Of a DNA stretch of 64,000 nt, positions 16,762-25,124 are shown piece by piece. The stretch is taken from the IMG/VR virus record IMGVR_UViG_3300049215_000529, positions 62,001 through 126,000 of that record; one strand, 5' to 3'. The notes beneath the pieces are model-generated. The model did no database searches. It worked only from the letters and a program-made list of their open reading frames with translations, and was not told the DNA's origin. Positions within the stretch are counted from its first letter, which is position 1. Every line of letters begins with the position of its first letter. The translations under genes and the position numbers were made by a program. This stretch comes from a virus.

Positions 16762-17346
16762 TTACTTAGCCGATCCTACAACATGATCAATTAACCCATA
16801 TTTCACAGCTTCAGAAGCATTCATAAACACTCTTCTATCAAAATCTTCCGAAACTTGCTTATAGGTTTTCTTAGTGCTCTTAGCAAAAATATCCATCATT
16901 TTTTTGTTGTCAGCGGTTACTTTTTCTAAAGCTTTTTTCGCGTCGGTCATGTCAGAAAATGATGCCCAATTAGTTACTAGCTGACTTACTGCAATGACAG
17001 AATTTTTCGTAGCTAGTCTCATGCCAGGAGTTCCCGCCGCCAAAATAATTGCGGCTTCATCCATAGCGGATCCAATGCAAACAGTCTCTATTGGAGATTC
17101 AATCATTTTCATCATATCATAAATCATTAAGACATTGCGAATATCGCCGCCATCAGAGTTAATAAATAATGTGATTTTTTTATCAGTATCCTCTGCATCT
17201 TTTAATAGCAACGTAGCCACAATATCAGTTGCCAATTTATCATCGATATTATTACAGATGAATAATATTCGATCATTAGATAGCTTCTGATAAATGTCCA
17301 CGGGCATTTCACCGTGCTCGGTCGATTCAAGTAGAATGGTATTCAA
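16762..17346 (-). CDS. Catalytically inactive ClpP paralogue (ClpR-like)
   Basis: The protein aligns with the neighbouring ClpP along its length, but every triad position has changed: the serine is D96 (SAMDEAAIILAAG), the histidine is S121 (SVIAVSQL) and the aspartate is R172 (RRVFMNA). The fold-defining residues (FINSDGGD, ILAAGTPGMR, KYGLIDHVV) are kept. Cyanobacterial and plastid ClpR subunits are known inactive partners in mixed Clp rings; a similar structural or adaptor-gating role is inferred. The start is a TTG at 17346; an ATG at 17307 is an alternative. Confidence 0.88.
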   Translation of the reverse strand: MNTILLESTEHGEMPVDIYQKLSNDRILFICNNIDDKLATDIVATLLLKDAEDTDKKITLFINSDGGDIRNVLMIYDMMKMIESPIETVCIGSAMDEAAIILAAGTPGMRLATKNSVIAVSQLVTNWASFSDMTDAKKALEKVTADNKKMMDIFAKSTKKTYKQVSEDFDRRVFMNASEAVKYGLIDHVVGSAK

Positions 17347-17349
17347 AAT

Positions 17350-17700
17350 TTAGAATCTCTTTCTTTGTTTATCCTCTGCCTCACGCTCTTCAGCGCAACC
17401 AACACAGGTTAAAAAATGTGGATTAATCAGCAATCGTTTTTCCGGAATCTGTTCTCCGCAATCTTGGCACAAACCATAAGAAGAATCTTCGATTCTTTTT
17501 AAAGCGTCTTCGATTTGTGTTAACTTTGCACTATTACGTGTATTAAGTTGATTGTGTAAATCAATTAAAATGTGAGCTTGAATTTCGTCAGTTTCATCTC
17601 CATCTGTGTCTATATCGTGACCCTGTGTAGACTGACCAATTAGCTCGTCTCTTTGAGCAAGCAATTTTTCTTTAGTTTTCTTCAAGAAAGCTTTTTTCAT
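17350..17700 (-). CDS. DksA/TraR family zinc-finger protein
   Basis: A helical N-terminal coiled-coil (residues 1-80) leads to the four-cysteine finger YGLCQDCGEQIPEKR...CVGC, the DksA/TraR signature. DksA-type proteins insert into the RNA polymerase secondary channel and change promoter choice with or without ppGpp; plasmid and phage versions (TraR) act alone. The acidic DTDGDETDE tip (residues 31-39) would be the polymerase-proximal part. It is four bases upstream of the ClpR-like gene. Confidence 0.88.
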   Translation of the reverse strand: MKKAFLKKTKEKLLAQRDELIGQSTQGHDIDTDGDETDEIQAHILIDLHNQLNTRNSAKLTQIEDALKRIEDSSYGLCQDCGEQIPEKRLLINPHFLTCVGCAEEREAEDKQRKRF

Positions 17701-18080
17701 TATATGAACCTCAAGTCGGAAACGGGAACTGTAATAGTTCCCTTGGGAGCGGGCATCTTTTTGTCATCTACCCTTTTGATAAAGACTAAATATGCCTGGT
17801 TTTCCGGCTCTTTCAATATGAACGCGTTAACCGTCCAATCATCATAGATAGCCTTTTTAGTCTCGTTAGAAAATTTAAGATTCCTCGTGTTCTCAATTAC
17901 TTGAGCCCTCTTTTTGTAAAACGGACCCATCACTTCTTTGGGTTGCATTAGAAAAGTTTCAGTAAATATGTTTGATGCTTCCTCGGGCGACGCAGCAGGA
18001 ATTACTTTAGTTAATAATTCTCCGACGCTTCCGAGACCTGCACAAACGAACACGGTGGGGCGGGCGCCTTTTCTACTCAT
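17700..18080 (-). CDS. Hypothetical protein (126 aa)
   Basis: The start at 18080 is favoured because GAGG lies seven bases upstream, whereas the ATG at 18086 is too close to it. The product has a glycine-rich start (AGLGSVGELLTK) and a C-terminal beta-rich half. No family recognised. It shares its last base with the start of the DksA-like gene. Confidence 0.55.
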   Translation of the reverse strand: MSRKGARPTVFVCAGLGSVGELLTKVIPAASPEEASNIFTETFLMQPKEVMGPFYKKRAQVIENTRNLKFSNETKKAIYDDWTVNAFILKEPENQAYLVFIKRVDDKKMPAPKGTITVPVSDLRFI

Positions 18081-18408
18081 AATCATTCCTCAAAGTTTTG
18101 TCAATGTCTAGATATTCACACAGCTTTTTGCGAAGAGGCGGCGTCAATTTGAATCTTAAAATTCTATAACCTTTAGATAGTACCATCTCTTTACGAACCA
18201 CGTCATGATATAAACGAGGTTTTGTATTCTTAAGTTCTAGAATTCCAAAATTAAATATCTTAATTGGCTTACCACTTTTTAAATCTTTAACTATCTCTTC
18301 AAACAAAATGTCGATTATACTAGCCACGTGATAATGATGAACAAATCTATTTATCTTTTTATTAATGTAACGCCAAAATACTCGACGATTAATGCTGTCA
18401 GGAATCAT
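18073..18408 (-). CDS. HU/IHF-like DNA-binding protein
   Basis: The order of elements matches the HU/IHF fold: a helical N-terminus (HVASIIDILFEEIVKDLKSG), the signature IKIFNFGILELKNTKPR, a beta arm, and the C-terminal LRFKLTPPLRKKL helix. The DNA-clamp arm is degenerate and lacks the usual proline tip. HU-like proteins bend DNA; phages use their own for genome compaction or transcription control. It sits in the operon with the DksA-like gene. Confidence 0.72.
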   Translation of the reverse strand: MIPDSINRRVFWRYINKKINRFVHHYHVASIIDILFEEIVKDLKSGKPIKIFNFGILELKNTKPRLYHDVVRKEMVLSKGYRILRFKLTPPLRKKLCEYLDIDKTLRNDYE

Positions 18409-18869
18409 TACTTCTCCTGAAATACAAAATTCAAATAATCGTCAAATGCTTCCCCACGCAATAAACAACTACCCATTTTAGTAATAATTTTAAGTTCGAG
18501 TAGTTGTTTAATACAAAATACGATATCTTGATTAGAAAACTTACTATGTAACCAGCTTATATCCATATTTGTCGTTTTAAGATTGTTGCAAATTTCTTTG
18601 CAGATATTAGGGTATTGTATCTTAAAAAATTCTAATGCCTTAATCTCTTTGGAAGAGATAACTTTGGCTGATTCATCAAAAGTACTTATTACATCAAGAA
18701 GTTTAGATCTAACTAGTTTTAGATTTTCTACTTCTTTAATTTTATTATCAATTACAGATATTCTGTTCTTAGCTTCGGATACAATTTCTTCGGCAGTGAA
18801 TTTATTGTTTCCAACACACTCAGCAATAAACTTACTAAGAAATTCGGGGTCTTTTTTCTTACCGCGCAT
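18408..18869 (-). CDS. Hypothetical protein with coiled coil (153 aa)
   Basis: Residues 20-70 form a probable coiled coil (EAKNRISVIDNKIKEVENL), and the C-terminal 80 residues look like a winged-helix fold (YPNICKEICNNLKTTNMDIS, then SNQDIVFCIKQLLELKIITK). It could bind DNA, but this is inference. It overlaps both neighbours by a few bases. Confidence 0.5.
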   Translation of the reverse strand: MRGKKKDPEFLSKFIAECVGNNKFTAEEIVSEAKNRISVIDNKIKEVENLKLVRSKLLDVISTFDESAKVISSKEIKALEFFKIQYPNICKEICNNLKTTNMDISWLHSKFSNQDIVFCIKQLLELKIITKMGSCLLRGEAFDDYLNFVFQEK

Positions 18870-19428
18870 CGTCGTCCCTGTAAACTAAATCATGATATCT
18901 AATAAAAGAAAGTAATGCACTATGCTGATCTTTATAATTCGAACACTTGCTCCAAGTCAATCCAACATCCCTAACTTGCTCCATGGCTGCTAGGAAGGTT
19001 GCTTGCAAAAAAGTATTGCATTCCATCCAGTCTTTTCCATTAAGTGAACACGCTATCATTGGTTCTGGATCAATAAATTCTGGTGGCTCAATTTGGGTTG
19101 CAGGATCAAATTGTTCTTGTCCAACCAAGTATAAACCATAGAATGGTAAATTTTTCAACTGAATCACCATTGCCATCTCTGGTAAATTTTTTGTAAGGGA
19201 ACAATCTCCTAACAATACTTTAAGTTCTTGTGTATCAGCCGATAATTGACATCCCCAAATACTATTTTGAGAATCTTCACCTTCTGATTCAAATGTTAAT
19301 TTGTCAGACAAAAGATACTCATTTCTCATTAAAGATTTGCTTTTATTAAAATCTACGTAAAGAGAAGGATATACTGCAAAATTAGAAAAGATATGTTTAA
19401 CTATTTCTTCCAATAGAACACGATTCAT
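18859..19428 (-). CDS. Hypothetical protein (189 aa)
   Basis: The protein is soluble and mixed alpha/beta with no motif that I recognise. Its stop overlaps the next start by 11 bases, so it belongs to the DksA/HU operon. A bordering CDS starts four bases into its start region (19425-19428), another coupled junction. Confidence 0.55.
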   Translation of the reverse strand: MNRVLLEEIVKHIFSNFAVYPSLYVDFNKSKSLMRNEYLLSDKLTFESEGEDSQNSIWGCQLSADTQELKVLLGDCSLTKNLPEMAMVIQLKNLPFYGLYLVGQEQFDPATQIEPPEFIDPEPMIACSLNGKDWMECNTFLQATFLAAMEQVRDVGLTWSKCSNYKDQHSALLSFIRYHDLVYRDDDAR

Positions 19429-19748
19429 TTGTTCAACTTTCTACCGATAGCTTGTTGTAACGCTTCTCGGATGTCAAATACTCCGAAGTTGAGCTTAGGC
19501 AGATCATTGTATGAATTATCAATGTATGTTTCATAATTAAAAACATCACCAGCCAAGCGTCGTTTTGCTAACTCTTCCATACACATGACTGCAATTTCTC
19601 GGTAACAACCAAAATATCTGTCACATACAATCATTTCACATAATTTTTCTGAAGAATAAGATGGTACGTTCTTGCGGACTAATTCTAAATCTAAAGTAGT
19701 CGCCTCAATTTCTTCAGTTGGAAATTCAAATAAATCTTTATCACTCAT
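19425..19748 (-). CDS. Hypothetical protein (107 aa)
   Basis: The protein is mostly helical and acidic, with a central segment SEKLCEMIVCDRYFGCYREIAVMCMEELAKRR holding four cysteines without zinc-like spacing. It overlaps the genes on both sides, so expression is probably coupled. No function can be assigned. Confidence 0.55.
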   Translation of the reverse strand: MSDKDLFEFPTEEIEATTLDLELVRKNVPSYSSEKLCEMIVCDRYFGCYREIAVMCMEELAKRRLAGDVFNYETYIDNSYNDLPKLNFGVFDIREALQQAIGRKLNK

Positions 19749-20088
19749 GGTGCCTCATCGGGGGCGGTGTAGAAACTTTCACTTTTAAAGACGGTAATAT
19801 ATGACCGCCCTTGCGATAGTCAAAGAAATGTAATTTCGTATCAAAAAATAAGTTATTGAAATTCAGAACTTTTCCCAGAATCAACAAATCCCTCATGCTT
19901 TGAAAAACTGCCGTAATTACCTGAGCTACTTCTGCTTTGGAAATTAAAGGATATCTAGCATAAACACGATTAACTAAATCTTCATTGTATTGAAGATTGA
20001 TAGGACTATCTGAATTGAGTTGATCTACCATCTCTTGATGAGATCGATCTTTAAAGAAAAACGGTTTAACTGTCTTAGGCTTCTTCAT
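19741..20088 (-). CDS. Divergent HU-like protein (115 aa)
   Basis: The pattern DLVNRVYARYPLISKAEV followed by ITAVFQSMRDLLILGKVLNF and a FDTKLHFFDYRKG arm resembles HU/IHF (helix-helix, then the G-x-V-x-L-x-x-F-G strand), though less clearly than 18073-18408. I chose ATG 20088 because the upstream alternative (20130) has no ribosome binding site. A TATATTAC motif lies just before the start. Confidence 0.5.
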   Translation of the reverse strand: MKKPKTVKPFFFKDRSHQEMVDQLNSDSPINLQYNEDLVNRVYARYPLISKAEVAQVITAVFQSMRDLLILGKVLNFNNLFFDTKLHFFDYRKGGHILPSLKVKVSTPPPMRHHE

Positions 20089-20203
20089 GGTTCCGTAATA
20101 TATAACTACTCCCCCTATAAGATCCCCCATTCATTTGTCGAGATCGAGTTCGCAAACTTTATTAATTTTCGGTGTCGTCCAAGTAGTTATATTCAGATCA
20201 CAA

Positions 20204-20821
20204 ATGACAGCTCGTATCCTGCAAAACCTAACTCATAAAATTCTAGTAGTCGGACCTGTTTACGATCAGTTAAGCAAGCTAGTAAAATTGGAAAGTTTAT
20301 TATCTGATTACTCACATATCATCGTTAATGGAAATCTTTGTTATCCAAATGATAATTTAGATGAGGTTCAAAAAAGAATTGACATTATGTCAGTACTTTG
20401 CAGCAGGGGAGTTATTTACAATTTGGGTAATTTTGATTTAAAACTATTAAGTAAATTAGAAGAATCGGGAGAATATCCCAAAATACAGAAATGGCTTAAA
20501 GAACACAACAATGTAGTAATTGCCCATTACCACGCTCAACCAACATACATAATTACTTCGGGTGGAATTACTCCTGAAATGACCAAAGAAGACATTGTGA
20601 ATGGGCTAGAAACGAGTTTTGTATCAAAGGTCAAAGATGCTCCATGGCATCGATGGTACGGTGGAGGACATGGCTACGTAATTTCCAATATGCCATTGAC
20701 CTTTAGTCCGCCCCAATTTTACAACTTTTCCGCCCAAATTGGAAATGTTTACCATGAAAAGGTAGAAGTTTATGCGCAAGAAGCGGGACCTGGTGGTTTG
20801 GGTCGCACTTTTCCCTTATAA
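20204..20821 (+). CDS. Degenerate calcineurin-like phosphoesterase
   Basis: The order of motifs follows metallophosphoesterases, but the metal ligands are altered: GDxH becomes VGPVYD, GDxxD becomes NGNLCY, and GNHE becomes LGNFD. Later histidines (IAHYHAQPTYI, HGYVISNMPL) are partly kept. Compare the intact enzyme at 49134-49859. It may have lost phosphatase activity. Start 20204 was chosen over an earlier frame that overlaps the divergent promoter region. Confidence 0.5.
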   Translation: MTARILQNLTHKILVVGPVYDQLSKLVKLESLLSDYSHIIVNGNLCYPNDNLDEVQKRIDIMSVLCSRGVIYNLGNFDLKLLSKLEESGEYPKIQKWLKEHNNVVIAHYHAQPTYIITSGGITPEMTKEDIVNGLETSFVSKVKDAPWHRWYGGGHGYVISNMPLTFSPPQFYNFSAQIGNVYHEKVEVYAQEAGPGGLGRTFPL

Positions 20822-20880
20822 AGATACTAATAAAAGCATATCTTTGTGGAATTCCCTCCACCGTTATAAACAGGTAATCA

Positions 20881-21321
20881 ATGGATAAGTGCAGCAAAGT
20901 CGCGGCTTTATATATAGCTACTCTTAAAGCCATCGCTCTAATTCATCAGAATAGTCACTGGACTACCAAAGGCGAACCATTTTATGGGGATCATTTGTTA
21001 TTTGAAAGACTGTATAATTCTGCATTAGAAGACCTAGACGTTGCGGCTGAGAAATTTGTGGGGCTATTTGGTAGTGAAGTGTTAAATTATGATCTTCAGG
21101 CTGACCTGCTACATAAAGTTCTTTTGAAGTATAGCGGCTTGGAGGGTTCACCCACGGAAATGTCCTTGGCAATCGAGAAAGAATTTCTTAAATTCTCTAG
21201 GAGCGCCTACGATTGCTTTGAGGAAGAGGGTCGCGCTTCTCAGGGATTAGAAGATATGATGCCTGCAATTGCAAGTTCCCGCGAAACGTCAGTCTATTTA
21301 CTACAACAAAAACTCAAGTAA
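20881..21321 (+). CDS. Dps-like ferritin-fold protein
   Basis: The segment HQNSHWTTKGEPFYGDH and the later SALEDLDVAAEKFVGL match the Dps helix pair that builds the inter-subunit iron site (H26, H38, D53 and E57 by spacing). Dps proteins oxidise and store iron and can coat DNA. The DNA-binding lysine tail of E. coli Dps is absent, and at 146 residues the protein is slightly short. AGG lies six bases before ATG. It may protect the replicating phage from oxidative damage. Confidence 0.75.
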   Translation: MDKCSKVAALYIATLKAIALIHQNSHWTTKGEPFYGDHLLFERLYNSALEDLDVAAEKFVGLFGSEVLNYDLQADLLHKVLLKYSGLEGSPTEMSLAIEKEFLKFSRSAYDCFEEEGRASQGLEDMMPAIASSRETSVYLLQQKLK

Positions 21322-21341
21322 GAAGAAACTAGGAGATACTT

Positions 21342-21689
21342 ATGGATCAGAAGAAGGTTAATGAATTGTTACTAAAGATTGCTTCCAATCAACAAAAGAT
21401 CATCAACAAGCTTGCTCAGCAACACTTGGGTGATCCATCTGCCCCACCTCCACAAAGCCTACCAGCTCCAGCTCATCCAGAGCTTCAGCCAGGCAAAGTG
21501 GTTATGAATGCGTTACCACCAACAGCAAAGCCTGCTGTCAAGGACATTCAAGCTAAGGGCAATGTATTAGAAGTGAGCTTCAATCAACCAAGCCAAGCAG
21601 CTCTTGACGCAGTTACCCAAACTGTACAGAAGCTACTTAACGCAAAACCACCTCTACTACCATTCGCTTACACTGTCAAAGCAGTCTAA
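21342..21689 (+). CDS. Hypothetical protein (115 aa)
   Basis: A helical N-terminus (VNELLLKIASNQQKIINKLA) is followed by a proline-rich linker and a small alpha/beta C-terminal domain. An AGGAG site is correctly placed before ATG. The N-terminal helix resembles those at the start of 30588-31121, so these may be related structural proteins (inference). Confidence 0.6.
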   Translation: MDQKKVNELLLKIASNQQKIINKLAQQHLGDPSAPPPQSLPAPAHPELQPGKVVMNALPPTAKPAVKDIQAKGNVLEVSFNQPSQAALDAVTQTVQKLLNAKPPLLPFAYTVKAV

Positions 21690-21690
21690 G

Positions 21691-21990
21691 TTAAGTAGTT
21701 GAATACTTTTGGCTGTAGTGTTCAACGCTACGGTATTGTAAAGCGATGCTCAAAGCTTCGAATACGTTAATGTTGTCTTTTAAAGACAATCCGGTTAACG
21801 TCAATAAAATCTCGCCCATTGCGCGAGATTTTAGCTTTTGGCGTTCGTCTTCGGGAACTTCTGTCTTTTGATCAATCACTTTGTAAAGATTGACCTTCAT
21901 CATTAGCTCGTCCATAAGTGACGCTTCGCCTTGGGTTTCTTGATGCAGCTTTTCGCATCTTTCCCATAGCTCTTCAAAGTGCATTGGCAT
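21691..21990 (-). CDS. Hypothetical protein (99 aa)
   Basis: The protein is entirely helical by composition and contains no known motif (FEELWERCEKLHQETQGEAS, then a VFEALSIALQYRSVEHY tail). It converges on 21342-21689 with a one-base gap and is two bases from the next minus-strand gene, so it is likely co-transcribed with that gene. Confidence 0.55.
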   Translation of the reverse strand: MPMHFEELWERCEKLHQETQGEASLMDELMMKVNLYKVIDQKTEVPEDERQKLKSRAMGEILLTLTGLSLKDNINVFEALSIALQYRSVEHYSQKYSTT

Positions 21991-21991
21991 G

Positions 21992-22186
21992 TTAATCCTC
22001 GACGTCTTTGTTATCCATCAAAGCGATTTGAAGTTGTTCATCACCTTTGTCAGAAATGAACACCAAAAAGACAGCGCCCTTCTCACAATCAATCAAAACC
22101 GGAGCCTTGACCTTACCGACATAAAAAATCATTCCGTCTTTGTCAGTACGAGCCTTCAAATCAATAGTAATATTCTTGTTAGACAT
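21992..22186 (-). CDS. Small beta-rich hypothetical protein (64 aa)
   Basis: A GGAG site precedes ATG. The product alternates charged and hydrophobic residues (ITIDLKARTDKDGMIFYVGK), consistent with a small beta barrel. No family recognised. It lies between the RmlD-like gene and a helical hypothetical gene. Confidence 0.55.
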   Translation of the reverse strand: MSNKNITIDLKARTDKDGMIFYVGKVKAPVLIDCEKGAVFLVFISDKGDEQLQIALMDNKDVED

Positions 22187-22197
22187 AAAATCTCCAA

Positions 22198-23103
22198 TTA
22201 TAAATTCTTAACGTATTTAGCCATACAATCTGCTAGAGCTTGTTTAGCTGGTGTCATAGTGAATCCTGCTGCTGCCAATTTATCACTGTTAATAATACAG
22301 TTAGAACGCTTAGCAGTTGTTAATCCATCTAGTTGCTGTTCGCTAATTATTTCGAAAGAATGCGATGGCACATATTTTTGATACTCTCTCATAACTTGAG
22401 CTGCCGTTAAAGGCTCTGGATTGGTCACGTGGAATATTCCAGTTTTTTCATTTTGAATCGCCCAATCTACACATCGAGCCAAGTCATCCATAAAAGTAAC
22501 TGAGTTAGGAATATCAATCACTTGTTTATAGCCTCGCAATTTGTTAATCAAGTTGCGTGAGGTGTTTCGGGTGGAGATTGGCATGCGAATGCGCAAAGTG
22601 GTTACATGGCTCATGCTACCAATCATTAAATCGCAAGCATACTTACTCTTTGAGTAAAATGACTTTGGATTAGCAAAGTCCGTTTCCATCCAGCCATCAT
22701 CTATTTTTTTAGCTGGCAATGTCACGGTGTGTGGCATATTCCAGCTAACATCTGGCATAGGCTTACCATCAGCTTGCACATAATGAAAATTAGGAGACTC
22801 GCCAAAGTAAATGCAGCCGGAACCAATCTGCACAAGACGAACAGAATGCTTGGCACAAACTTCAGCCAACACGATTGGTAGAACTACGTTCGCAGATGCA
22901 GTTTCTTCTTTGTGGGTTTCGCACCAGTCCACATTAGGACGACCAGTCTTGCCAATGCAATTAACTATCACATCTGGTTTGTATTGCTCAATAATACTTT
23001 GCATCTGCCCAATACTATTAGCAACAACTCTTTCATTGCCGCCCAAAATTTCATGTGGTAGATGTTCGGCTACAAATCCATTACCAATCGTCAATACTTT
23101 CAT
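22198..23103 (-). CDS. RmlD-like NAD(P)-dependent sugar reductase/epimerase
   Basis: The protein belongs to the extended short-chain dehydrogenases: N-terminal GNGFVAEHL in place of the usual GxxGxxG, then IVNCIGKTGRPNVDWCE, RLVQIGSGCIYFG and the catalytic pair YSKSKYACD. These resemble RmlD (dTDP-4-dehydrorhamnose reductase) and related sugar reductases. GAGG precedes the start. With the adjacent RmlA-like gene it suggests part of a dTDP-sugar pathway; the RmlB and RmlC steps are not visible here and may be host-supplied. Confidence 0.75.
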   Translation of the reverse strand: MKVLTIGNGFVAEHLPHEILGGNERVVANSIGQMQSIIEQYKPDVIVNCIGKTGRPNVDWCETHKEETASANVVLPIVLAEVCAKHSVRLVQIGSGCIYFGESPNFHYVQADGKPMPDVSWNMPHTVTLPAKKIDDGWMETDFANPKSFYSKSKYACDLMIGSMSHVTTLRIRMPISTRNTSRNLINKLRGYKQVIDIPNSVTFMDDLARCVDWAIQNEKTGIFHVTNPEPLTAAQVMREYQKYVPSHSFEIISEQQLDGLTTAKRSNCIINSDKLAAAGFTMTPAKQALADCMAKYVKNL

Positions 23104-23142
23104 GATACCTCAAATAGGAAATAACAATCAACAACTATTATA

Positions 23143-23892
23143 TCACATCTGAGTGATTCCGTGTTCCTTTTGATAGAAAAAATGATTGACATAGCTTATA
23201 GATTCATGAGTTCCAGCATCGCTCCATAAACCATTAACCATACTGTAATGAAGATTATCAGCCTCTAGATATTTTCTAATAATATCTGTAATTTCATATT
23301 CACCACGTGCACTAGGCTTTAGTTCTTTGAAGTACTCAAAGAAAACTGGAGTAAACAAATAACATCCAGAGATTGCCATGTTAGTAAATTGCGGGTCTAA
23401 TGACTTAGGCTTTTCTTCAATTTTGACAATTTTATTATTATCATCTATGGAGGCAACACCAAAGCGCGTTAAAGAGGGATGATTTGCCAGCATAATTTGG
23501 GCACGCGGATGAGTTTTCCAGTTAGGATTATTCCAACGTGGAGCCTTCTCAAACACATTGTCTCCCAAGATGACGGAAAAATCAACATCATCTCTAACGA
23601 ATCTTTCGCACAAGCTGATTGCGTGAGCGATTCCCTTGGGCTCAGGCTGGTAAACGTAATTAAAATTCATTCCATAACGACTACCATCGCCAAGATAACC
23701 CACTACTTGGGAGAAGTGATTGCCACCCAAAATAACGGTAACGTCTTGACAACCCAATTGTTTCAGGGTATCAATAGGATAATCTATAATGAACTTTCCA
23801 TTAAGATCTAATAGATGTTTATTAACTACACTAGTGAGTGGGGCTAGACGAGAGCCAGTTCCGCCTGCGAGAATTATACCATTTTTTGCCAT
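23143..23892 (-). CDS. rmlA: Glucose-1-phosphate thymidylyltransferase-like nucleotidyltransferase
   Basis: The N-terminus IILAGGTGSRLAPLTSVVNKHLL holds the nucleotide-binding signature with the catalytic lysine; YVYQPEPKGIAHAI, SVILGDNVFE and KIEEKPKSLDP complete the RmlA pattern. The enzyme joins dTTP and glucose-1-phosphate. At 249 residues it is shorter than the roughly 290-residue short-form RmlA. Its start lies inside the 3' end of the upstream HNH gene. Confidence 0.85.
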   Translation of the reverse strand: MAKNGIILAGGTGSRLAPLTSVVNKHLLDLNGKFIIDYPIDTLKQLGCQDVTVILGGNHFSQVVGYLGDGSRYGMNFNYVYQPEPKGIAHAISLCERFVRDDVDFSVILGDNVFEKAPRWNNPNWKTHPRAQIMLANHPSLTRFGVASIDDNNKIVKIEEKPKSLDPQFTNMAISGCYLFTPVFFEYFKELKPSARGEYEITDIIRKYLEADNLHYSMVNGLWSDAGTHESISYVNHFFYQKEHGITQM

Positions 23893-24598
23893 CCAACAAC
23901 CTTCCTATCTCCTTCTATAACATTGAGTTTTGCGGAGTAAGGTCGAAGGTTAGATAATTCCCAGCACTTCTTAATTTCTTCAGGTTTAGAAAAATCAAAA
24001 GAACTCTGTGGAATGATATGATCTAACTGCCAAGTCCAAGTAGAAATGTCATCATCTTTCCAAATTTCTACCTGATACTTTCCTTGGTTGTTCCAACTCA
24101 TCCAAGGTTCAAATTGTTTTTCAATATGAGTAATAAGCTCTTGAATAGAAAAAGAAATATAATCCATACAGCTATTCATTTTATTCAATCCGACTTTAGA
24201 TAGATAAAAATTGATTGATCTGGAGATATTCTTTCTCAATCTGTAAGATGGATCATTTTGCCTGCGGTCAGTTTCGTATTTACGATCTTTCTTTCTGATT
24301 TTCTCTTTATTGTTTGCCCTATAATTTTTACCATACTCTTGATTATAAAGTTTAACTTTTTCTGGGTTCTTTTCTCTATACTTTTTAGTATACTGGCGTT
24401 CAACAGAATTTTTCTTGATCTGCTCTTTATTTTCTTCGTAGTAACTGCGTCGATATTCTAATTTTTCTTCTTTATGAGAAGAATAAAATTGTTTATCTCT
24501 TTCTCTCAAGAGAGGTAGGTTATCCTGTCTATACTCTTTTTTCAAGCGTAAGATTGATGCTTTATTAGCTTGGTAATATTCTCTCTTACACTCTTTAC
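23874..24598 (-). pseudogene. HNH homing endonuclease, 3' part, interrupted by IS605
   Basis: The reading frame holds the rest of the N-terminal zinc knuckle (CKECKREYYQ), a lysine/glutamate/tyrosine-rich helical region, the EPWMSWNNQGK segment, the catalytic TWQLDHIIPQSS and the LRPYSAKLNVIEGDRK tail. Removing 24599-26190 joins it to the 5' part at 26191-26273 and restores CxxC. As it stands the first zinc pair is separated and translation would have to start inside the element (a TTG at 24620). It is related to the split gene at 3692-4434. Confidence 0.8.
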
Positions 24599-24616
24599 GA
24601 TCTCCAAAGCAGAAAG

Positions 24617-24636
24617 CCAACCACTTCAGTGGTTGG
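24617..24636 (+). repeat. IS left-end palindrome
   Basis: CCAACCAC and GTGGTTGG pair around TTCA, 18 bases inside the left edge. This is the position at which TnpA recognises single-stranded hairpins in IS200/IS605 elements. Confidence 0.85.
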
Positions 24637-24725
24637 ATGAATGCGTTAGCAGTTATTTGTCAGATAGATATTATTTTTATTTGAATATATACAGCTTCTG
24701 ATATATACATGTCAGAAGGTAATGT

Positions 24726-25124
24726 ATGAGCGCACGATGGACACATAGCAATAAGGCAATCTATAACATTGGATACCATATTATTTGGTGTCCAAAGTAT
24801 CGTCGTAAAGTCTTAGTAGATCAGATTGAAGTTAGGCTAAAAGAACTTCTTATTGAGATTAGTTCTTCAATTGATTGTCAGATTGAAACTATGGAAATTA
24901 TGCCTGATCATGTTCATATCTTCATTAAATGCTCTCCAGTTCATTCTCCGCACTATGTAGTTCAGCAATTGAAAGGCAAATCATCTCATATATTGAGAGA
25001 AGAGTTTCCATTATTGAAAACTAGATTGCCAACTCTTTGGACAAGAAGTTATTATTGCGAAAGCGTGGGACATATCTCTGCTGCCACAGTTGAAAAATAT
25101 ATCTTGGAACAGAAGGCACGATGA
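24726..25124 (+). CDS. tnpA: TnpA, IS200-type Y1 transposase
   Basis: The protein is a compact HUH transposase of 132 residues. IMPDHVHIFI contains the HUH pair (H-V-H), and the catalytic tyrosine lies in the C-terminal helix region SYYCESVG. The start YHIIWCPKYRRKVL is a family signature. It cuts and joins single-stranded DNA at the left and right ends as a dimer. All key residues are intact, so the element may still move. Its stop overlaps the tnpB start by four bases. Confidence 0.95.
   Translation: MSARWTHSNKAIYNIGYHIIWCPKYRRKVLVDQIEVRLKELLIEISSSIDCQIETMEIMPDHVHIFIKCSPVHSPHYVVQQLKGKSSHILREEFPLLKTRLPTLWTRSYYCESVGHISAATVEKYILEQKAR

Noticed and set aside
16762-17346. Dead ClpP paralogue as a pseudogene
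   Set aside because: The full frame, fold residues and operon position are kept, so inactivation looks selected and not decay.
20822-20880. Terminator hairpin AAAGATA/TATCTTT after the degenerate phosphoesterase
   Set aside because: Stem is AT-only with a long loop and no U run; too weak to list.
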